Assembly (NCBI GenBank): GCA_002221725.1
Contig: NJFT01000146.1
Location: 40,633-104,632 of the forward strand
Length of the DNA stretch: 64,000 nucleotides
Origin: Scedosporium boydii
Taxonomy: Eukaryota > Ascomycota > Sordariomycetes > Microascales > Microascaceae
Direction: 5' to 3'
Of the stretch, positions 57,867 through 64,000 are shown piece after piece. The translations under genes were made by a program, and so were the position numbers. The first letter of the stretch is position 1, and each line of letters begins with the position of its first letter. Below the pieces are notes generated by a model that was given only the letters and a program-made list of their open reading frames with translations, ran no database searches and was not told where the DNA came from.

Positions 57867-59501
57867 CTACCGCGCTGTCCCTGCTGAGCCCCCCTCCTTT
57901 GCCGCTTCCTCGGTCCCTATATGCGCCTTCTCCTGTACGCTCTCGGCCTCGGGCACTGGTGCCATCTGGGTATCACTTCGACGCTTGCTGTCCTGGCTAC
58001 CCCGATGGGTTGCCGCATCGAAACTACCTCGACGTAGTATTCCGACGTCGTGATGATTGGAAACGGTCGGGGTGTTTGCCTGGCTCCCACCTCTTTGGCC
58101 ATGGTAATGAATGACCTGCGGCGGAGTCTGTCCCACCTGAATGCCGAGTGCCTGAGTCGGGTAGGGGTCCAGATCGCGGCTCGACGTGGAGAACGTCGAC
58201 ACTATAGGTTGGGGATAGCCATTCGAAGCGGTGCTGGCGGTTGGGGTGTGTCCATAGTTGCTAGTCCCATGCTCGGCCTGAGTAGGAGTGCCGGAATCGT
58301 TAGGAGATCCAGAACCCTCCGCCAACGTCCCCGAAAGACTATTCATGCCTCCCTCTATATCCCTGAGAAGCCGAACATATGCCTCAGGTACCAAACCGCT
58401 CTCCTGGGTCTTGGGATCCTCAGCAACAAGCCAACCTTCGCCATGGCGATACGAAATTAATATAATCTGACCCTCGACAAGCGGCAGTTCGTTCTCGCTC
58501 TCTCGCTGAAAATCGTACAGGGCAACAGCCTTGCCATGCATCTCTTCGTCGGGCGAGGTAATGGTGAACTGGTAATCGCGCGAGTAGCGGGACTGATCCT
58601 CATCACAATAGCCAGGCGATGAGGCGCAGCTCGATCCGTCGGACCCATAGCCATCGTGATCGGCATACTGCCTGGGCTGTTGCTCGCCGTGTAGTCGGTA
58701 AGGATTGTCCGCATGTCTCGCTTGATCGGGAGGATAGGTCACGTATTCACCACCAGGGCCATTTGCCTCGCCGCCTTGGTTCACGTAGTACCGCTCACTA
58801 CCATTTCCGCTTGTTCCGACATAGAATCCTCGTTCGGGATCGTAGTTTTCGGGGTTCATAACCGACGATTCTCCTTGTTGTTCTTGGTTGTGATGGTGGT
58901 GGTGGTGGCGATGATGCTTCGTTCGGGGATACGAGCTAGAGGACTTGTGTTTGCGATGGCGGGAGCTTACCACGGGACTCTGCAAATCCTCGTCCTCACT
59001 CCAAGGAGGACCGTCGCCGAGGAGAATGGGGGGAATATCCTCGGCATTCTTATACGGATCCTGTCCCCAGCCGATGGGATCCCAGCCTCCCTTGCTCTCC
59101 CAAGATGGCCCTAGCGGGTCCGAGAGTCGCCTACTTTCGCTCGCGGGGGTCGTCATACCGGACGGCGGGCGGGATGGTTCAGGGGGAGGTCCATAGTGCA
59201 GCTGGTGCATCGGAGGATAGGCGAAATCGCGGACTAGTGTATAAGAGAGACTTGACGGGAAGAGCGGGAATATATTGGAGGGTGGGCGTGACCGGGCGGG
59301 GCCGGAGCCTGTCGAGTATTGAGAGAGCCGGTGCTTGGAAGCAAGAGACATTGGCCTAGAGAGTGTGCTCCGACGAGAAGGTGGTGATGTTATAAGCGGA
59401 GGTAGTGGAGGGTGTGTTGCGCTGGAGGTGGGAGAGGTCGCAGGCGGTGGAGAGGTTGGCGGGGAGGAAGCAGAAGACATTGTCGTGGTCATTCTTGTCA
59501 A
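57867..59501 (-). CDS. NBP2: Nbp2-like SH3-domain adaptor
   Basis: Single open frame of 544 residues on the minus strand. Most of the protein is disordered and rich in Ser, Pro, Gly and Tyr, with a His run (KHHRHHHHHH). One SH3 domain lies at about 323-380: AVALYDFQRESENELPLVEG, then IILISYRHGEGWLVAED and SGLVPEAYVRLL. The combination ELxLxEGQI-ISYRHGxGWLVAE is typical of yeast Nbp2 and S. pombe Skb5, adaptors that bring the phosphatase Ptc1 to kinases of the stress and cell-wall MAPK pathways. A role as a MAPK-damping adaptor is therefore inferred; the flanking regions do not resemble the yeast protein. An internal Met a few codons downstream (MSSASSPP) is an alternative start. Confidence 0.8.
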   Translation of the reverse strand: MTRMTTTMSSASSPPTSPPPATSPTSSATHPPLPPLITSPPSRRSTLSRPMSLASKHRLSQYSTGSGPARSRPPSNIFPLFPSSLSYTLVRDFAYPPMHQLHYGPPPEPSRPPSGMTTPASESRRLSDPLGPSWESKGGWDPIGWGQDPYKNAEDIPPILLGDGPPWSEDEDLQSPVVSSRHRKHKSSSSYPRTKHHRHHHHHHNQEQQGESSVMNPENYDPERGFYVGTSGNGSERYYVNQGGEANGPGGEYVTYPPDQARHADNPYRLHGEQQPRQYADHDGYGSDGSSCASSPGYCDEDQSRYSRDYQFTITSPDEEMHGKAVALYDFQRESENELPLVEGQIILISYRHGEGWLVAEDPKTQESGLVPEAYVRLLRDIEGGMNSLSGTLAEGSGSPNDSGTPTQAEHGTSNYGHTPTASTASNGYPQPIVSTFSTSSRDLDPYPTQALGIQVGQTPPQVIHYHGQRGGSQANTPTVSNHHDVGILRRGSFDAATHRGSQDSKRRSDTQMAPVPEAESVQEKAHIGTEEAAKEGGSAGTAR

Positions 59502-62500
59502 CCTGGCTTTTGTGTGAGGGTCGGTATTAAGAGAGGTGGTGTCTCAGCCCAGAGCCAAGCACCTGCGAATGCCCCAGCGCAAGATACAGGCAGAGAGTTG
59601 TTTGAATTGCTAAGATGTGAAGCCAAGTTGTCGAATTGTGATGGAAGCAGAGGTGCGAAAGCGGGGCTTGTTGGGTGATGAGAGCAATCACCGGGATGCG
59701 ACAAAATGTGGAATTCCCCTATCACAACTTCATCTAATGTTAGCTGCCTTCTCTCTGTTGCTCTTTTTCTCACAGCACAGAATTTGGTGAATTGCCACTT
59801 GTGTGGGTGTATGTGTACTGTTGGAGAACCTTGTTGATGGGCAAGCAGGGTGGGGAGGGGGAAGGCAATCATGAAAGACAAGGAGGGACAGCCATCAACC
59901 TACATGAATATTGGGGGAAACAAGAAAAAATAACTTTTTAAGTAAAAAGATATACCAAACAGCCCAATGCAGTTTGCTATTACCAGAAAAAGGTGTGCCG
60001 ACAAGCAGCCTCGATGAAGAAGAGAAAGGAGCCTGGTGGCTGAATCGCAGGCGCAGACGAAGATTAGGTGAAGAAGAGATGGGAAATGGAATCGATGACT
60101 TATCGCAAAATGCGGGAAGGAATGGCGTGAAAGGAAACAAGTGGAAGGACGCTGAAAATGTGTGATGAAAATGAGAAGATAGAAATGCGAAGATGGAATT
60201 CGGCCGGCTCTTCGCGAGGAAGCTGCCTGCTTTGGGGTTGAGGACCTGGTGCAGAGAAACCGGCGGAATATTGAGTTCTCGAAGGAAAGGAGTCGGAGGA
60301 GGAGAAAGTTGGCGGCTACAGACGAGGAGGTTGCGAGAACTGAAGAGGAACGCCAGCAGGCGGTGGAGGCGTGGAGCGTGGAGGCGTAGAGGAGGGTGCT
60401 TCGTCAAAGACCCAAAGGTGGTTCGTACTTGCCCTACGACTTCGTGGGTACAGCCCGCTGGAGGGAAGTGGGAAATCTGGACCGGAACACCCACTACGAG
60501 AACAGAAGGACGGACCAGGCAGGACCAGCTGGGCGGCTGATAACCCCATCCAGGTCAGTACAATTGTAGGTACAATGTAGAGGTACTTGGGGGAACTCCC
60601 CGGCGGGTACAAAAGCGAACCTCGATTCATTGATTCTTTGCAGCTTCAATAATAGCAGCTCCCCAGTGCCTGCCTGTCGCACATCCCTGACAATCAGGTA
60701 TTATTATTGCCTCGTACTTCGTACGATATACTACTACCAGTGTGTTGTTTCTACAACGTTGGAGTGTACTGATCCATGTGGACGTCAATGTTCTATAACT
60801 GTAACGGGAATTGCGAAAGCAGCAAGGAGCAGCAAGCAAGGCACAGACAACATTGAACACGACGCTCTCAAAATTGACTGATTGATCTAATGATGTTTAA
60901 GTACTTCATAATCAGAATGGCACTCCAAGGATGAAGTACGAAGCTGTGTACCTCTACCTCGGTATCGCAAGACAGCCTCGAAGAGTTGCTTTAAGCAGCG
61001 ACGAGAAGTAATGCCAAAGAACAGGAATGCTGGTTCCACGGCAACTTCGCTCGTATTATCATTTATCCAGGAGTCGAGGGGGCCCGTCGGAAGAAGGTCG
61101 AAAAAAGGAAAACAGCAAAAGGCACACAAGACAGACGAAGTAACTTGTTTTGGGGAAAGACGGGACGAGAAAGTTGGGAATCCGAGATCGACTGAGAGAT
61201 GAAACAAACTACCCCAAGCCTGCAGGAAGACCCTCGCTAACCGCCCCACCAGCTGCTTGCAATGTGCGTGTGCCTGCCCCATTCCTCATTTGATCAATCT
61301 TGATGGGTCCCTGACCACTGAATCCCTGTGCGTGTCCAGTGTGTGTGCTCTGCTGTTGTGTCGGAAAGCGTCAATGTCTCTGAACAGTAGGCGTTGGACC
61401 GTGGACCGAGAGGCGGACTGACCATGGTCGAGCACAGAAATATTTGATGGCAATTAGCTTCTACTTGAGAGATGCGAGGACACGATATCAACCTGGGCCA
61501 TTGCGGCGGGGTTTGAAGCCAAATTGCCTGGCTACAGAGTAAGCCGCAACCATAATTTGGCCTGCCCTGTTGGACATTGATGTTTGACAATGTTGATGGG
61601 ATTGACTACACACACAACCATTCAATGCTGCATTCTCCAACAACTCTTGGTTTGTCTCTTGTCCGTTATGAAAAAAAACGAAGAAGAAGGGGAAAATGGA
61701 GCGTTCGACACTTCGGCGAATCCAGGAGCAACCCGGAACTCTCTTCTCAGAGAATTTGTCCGGTGCATGGCACAACAGAAATTGCCAGCCCCAGTATTCT
61801 ACTCAGGCTTACTTTGTCGTGCTGAGGGCTCAACTGCAACGACAGAGGGCGCAATTTACATTGGCGTACATCCAGCCATCGCCAGCTATTTTAGTGTCCT
61901 GCGTCGTCGTACACTAAAGTCCTCTCCCCCACGCAGAGGACCCCGACTTTCATGCAAGAACCGACACGGCAGAAGCTCTCAGAAAACCGCATCTCTCGGC
62001 TAGGCATCAATGATCGAATCGATCCCGTCCGAAAGCAACACGCTGCAGTTGGGCTCTCTGGGAATCCCGCCTGTGAGCGGCTTGTGTTTCCCCTTCCTTG
62101 CGCTCCGTGGCCCGACATCACACACCACAGCATACATAACAAGTTTTAGGGAACCAGAGAAAAAATCCGCAAACCGCCAATCAAGGGCCTCAGGGCGGGG
62201 CCTGTCGCACAGGTGATGCCAATAATAGAAAATGCGAGAGCAGGGTGCAGGTTGGTCTTCCAACCTCCGCTAAAAGGTAGTTGTACTTGAGGATACCGTG
62301 GGCCTCGAAGATGGCGAGTAACGTGCGTTATTACTGTACGAAGTAATAAACTGTAAAATGGCTGGACGAAAGCAAGGGCTGATGATTGGGTCCTGGGGTG
62401 AGAGTCGCCTGGGTTCCCAGTCACGCCCATCCTCCGTAGAATATTCCTCTCCTTCCACACTATTAAGAAGGATCCATGAACGGACAAACTTTCTGCCAGG

Positions 62501-63176
62501 GGGTTGCAGTAAAGACCCTGTCCCCAGATCGACAAGTGGCGAGCTCATGGCTCAACCCATGACTTATCAAGGCGTTTTATCAAGAACTCCCAGCTAACTT
62601 CGGCTGATTTGCCTACCGTCGCCAGCCAGCGCCGGGGTGATCGATGCCCCTTGCCCAGCCAGGCTGCGCCGGCGCATCAGCACCGGAATCGCAGATTCCT
62701 TTCGGATAAGGAGATGGCGGAGCCGATCAACGAGTCATCGAGTCTCAAGAATAAGAGGATGATTTCTAGCCTTTCTAGCCCGTAAAGGCTATGAATGCGC
62801 AAGATCTGCTCCGACGAGGAAGAAGTCATCGCGAACCAGTCCAGCTGCAAGTCGTCGCAAAAAGAACTCCCTCTGCGAATGCGCCTCCTGCCCCTGTGCG
62901 CGCAGGGTGTCCTACTCGCAAGATGAGCAAGGAGTTAACGGAGGGAGAATTTAAACTTCAAAGTTTCTATCTTCAATAAGTAATTGCCCTTTCAGAGCAT
63001 ATTTCATTGCTAAGCGTCTGGTATTCCGACCTCCTTGCGATCCGACGCAACCTCGATCAATTCAGGTTGTGTGCGGGGACATAGGGCGGGGTTGATGGCA
63101 ATGGGCTGTCAAGATTGAGCGGTGCGATTTGGAGAGTGGGGGCGCTAAGAGGGTAGCTTTAAGTATCAAATAAGAG
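59502..63176. other. gene-poor stretch (3.7 kb)
   Basis: Promoter region of the SH3 gene and then unassigned DNA. A 200-codon minus frame at 59895-60494 lies in a pyrimidine/purine-skewed leader and has no domain. Exact copies of the dispersed word are at 60715-60723 (TACTTCGTA) and 62337-62345 (TACGAAGTA), with near copies at 60902 and 60936. No gene supported. Confidence 0.5.
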
Positions 63177-63228
63177 GACGAAGCTTTCGCCTTCGGGCAT
63201 TTGGTCAATTTGCAAAAATACAGAGAAG

Positions 63229-63286
63229 GTAAATATCTCCCAGATGAATTCCCTCCTTACAGCGATATACTAACTAAGTCCTACAG
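63229..63286 (+). other. 58-nt spliceosomal intron inside U6
   Basis: Begins GTAAAT, has the optimal branch sequence TACTAAC at 63268-63274 and ends CCTACAG. Removing it restores an uninterrupted U6 catalytic core. Introns in U6 genes are known from S. pombe and some other fungi. Confidence 0.9.
63243..63251 (+). promoter_or_regulatory. possible intronic B box of U6
   Basis: GATGAATTC matches the tRNA-type B-box core GWTCRANNC at all fixed positions but one (G instead of C at position 4). S. pombe U6 also carries its B box inside its intron, so this is a candidate TFIIIC site; the match is not strong on its own. Confidence 0.4.
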
Positions 63287-63340
63287 ATTAGCATGGTCCC
63301 TGCACAAGGATGACACGCTCAATCAAAGAGAAGCTACCAA

Positions 63341-63348
63341 TTTTTTTT
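63341..63348 (+). terminator. Pol III terminator of U6
   Basis: Eight consecutive T residues directly after the U6 3' tail. Confidence 0.88.
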
Positions 63349-64000
63349 GCCAATTTTTTCGACAGCGAATTGTAGTTTTCTTTTGCTTTTGTCAAGTGTA
63401 ATTAAAACGCTGGGTAGATTGGTAGAATAGTCTTGTAAAAGCTGTGTTGTAGACGACTTGTTCTCAAGTGATATGATTGGGTCCGGGGATGGACTTTCTT
63501 AGCCTGCGCTATTTTACATAAAACTGTCTATCACCGAGAAGGGAGATCGCTTCTCTGCGACGAAGAGAAGAGGCTTGGACATCTTCACTTGATAATACGG
63601 ACAAATGCAGTGCAACGGAAGAAACTGACCACAAAAAGAAGAAAAAAAGCTTGAGTATTGGTGAGTTGAACGTAGACTCAATAACTGCATATGGGCAACA
63701 ATGGGTTTGTGCTCAACGACAAAGAAGCACAAGCTGTAACAGTGGATAGGGAGAGCGCCACTCGTGTTGAAGGCTTGAGGATTGCTCAACAAAGCTGGCA
63801 AGCGACACGGCGCATGTGCAGCCGAGCATGTCTTTGATAGTGGATGCGCAAACAGCTATTAGGTTTCGCCTTGCCTCCCTTGCATCGCCCTTAATAAAGC
63901 TTCCCGAGACGAGGACGCATAAACACTTCGAGGCGATCTTCTCCCTTTCAATCTCAAGTCCAACACGCCTAAACCTGCTTCTCAAAGACAGCCAAAAAAA
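63349..64000. other. right edge; possible partial minus-strand gene
   Basis: Downstream of U6. A minus-strand frame open from the window edge to 63713 encodes a stretch with coding-like composition (RFRRVGLEIEREKIA, then KGDAREARRNLIAVC), but no family is recognised and no splice structure could be fixed. It may be the 3' part of a gene that begins outside the window. Confidence 0.3.

Larger units (their letters stand above)
63177..63345 (+). ncRNA. U6 spliceosomal snRNA gene with an mRNA-type intron
   Basis: The two exons, about 63177-63228 and 63287-63345, join to an RNA of about 110 nt that follows fungal U6 from end to end. The 5' part has a CTTCG hairpin (GCC-TTCG-GGC) followed by CATTTGGTCAATTTG, as in yeast U6. 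Then come the invariant ATACAGAGAAG (5' splice-site recognition), ATTAGCATGG with the catalytic AGC triad, TCCCTGCACAAGGATGACAC (the internal stem-loop) and a 3' tail CAAAGAGAAGC ending at an eight-T run. The intron 63229-63286 lies between ACAGAGAAG and ATTAGC. The 5' end is uncertain by about 12 nt (two foldings of the hairpin are possible). U6 pairs with U4 and then with U2 and the 5' splice site to form the spliceosome active site. No TATA box at the expected distance was identified. Confidence 0.92.

Noticed and set aside
59895..60494. 199-codon minus-strand open frame rich in Ser, Phe and Pro
   Set aside because: It arises from a pyrimidine-skewed leader upstream of the SH3 gene; no domain or start context.
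63201..63401. 66-codon plus-strand open frame
   Set aside because: It overlaps the U6 snRNA exons and its intron; the sequence is fully explained by the RNA gene.

Overview
The window reads as nuclear DNA of a filamentous ascomycete (Pezizomycotina, most likely a Sordariomycete). The protein genes recognised are fungal. Introns are short (about 40-300 nt, mostly 50-110) with GT-AG ends and CTAAC-type branch sites, intergenic DNA is pyrimidine/purine skewed, and there is no operon structure. No intact transposon, CRISPR array or prokaryotic feature is visible. Sixteen protein-coding genes can be supported, fourteen of them after manual joining of exons or single long frames with clear family features, plus one tRNA gene and one small nuclear RNA gene.

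Layout. 0.3-3.2 kb: RAX1-like RGS membrane protein (+) converging on COP9 signalosome subunit 7 (-). 6.6-12.7 kb: Ccc2-type copper P1B-ATPase (+) converging on an Rmd1/Sif2 family DUF155 membrane protein (-). 15.6-17.7 kb: Jen1-like monocarboxylate transporter (+) with an (AT)17 microsatellite in intron 3. 18.9-19.3 kb: small zinc-ribbon protein (-). 21.0-21.9 kb: RNase P/MRP subunit Rpp1 (+) with a hexanucleotide repeat ending 7 bp before the ATG. 22.5-24.3 kb: secreted low-complexity protein (-). 27.1-28.9 kb: six-exon gene of unknown function with a Gly/Ala-rich hydrophobic segment (-). 30.0-33.5 kb: small membrane protein, intron-containing tRNA-Thr(AGT), and a DUF1295/steroid-reductase-like membrane enzyme (all +). 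34.0-44.9 kb: six minus-strand genes: GFA-domain protein, small two-TM protein, DUF7730/F-box-like protein, Mediator Med8, and choline sulfatase, with a 4.1 kb gene-poor gap after the first. 50.2-59.5 kb: IQGAP-type scaffold with an N-terminal peptide repeat, and an Nbp2-type SH3 protein (both -). 63.2 kb: U6 snRNA (+).

The genes are mostly unrelated housekeeping, transport and signalling functions; no biosynthetic cluster is evident. Metal handling (copper ATPase), sulfur scavenging (choline sulfatase) and carboxylate uptake (Jen1) are scattered rather than grouped.

The two observations most worth attention are (1) a U6 snRNA gene at about 63177-63345 interrupted by a textbook 58-nt mRNA-type intron exactly next to the catalytic ACAGAGA element, with a B-box-like element inside the intron; and (2) a 9-bp word, TACTTCGTA or its complement, that occurs at least twelve times in the window, every time outside coding exons, against an expectation of about 0.5.
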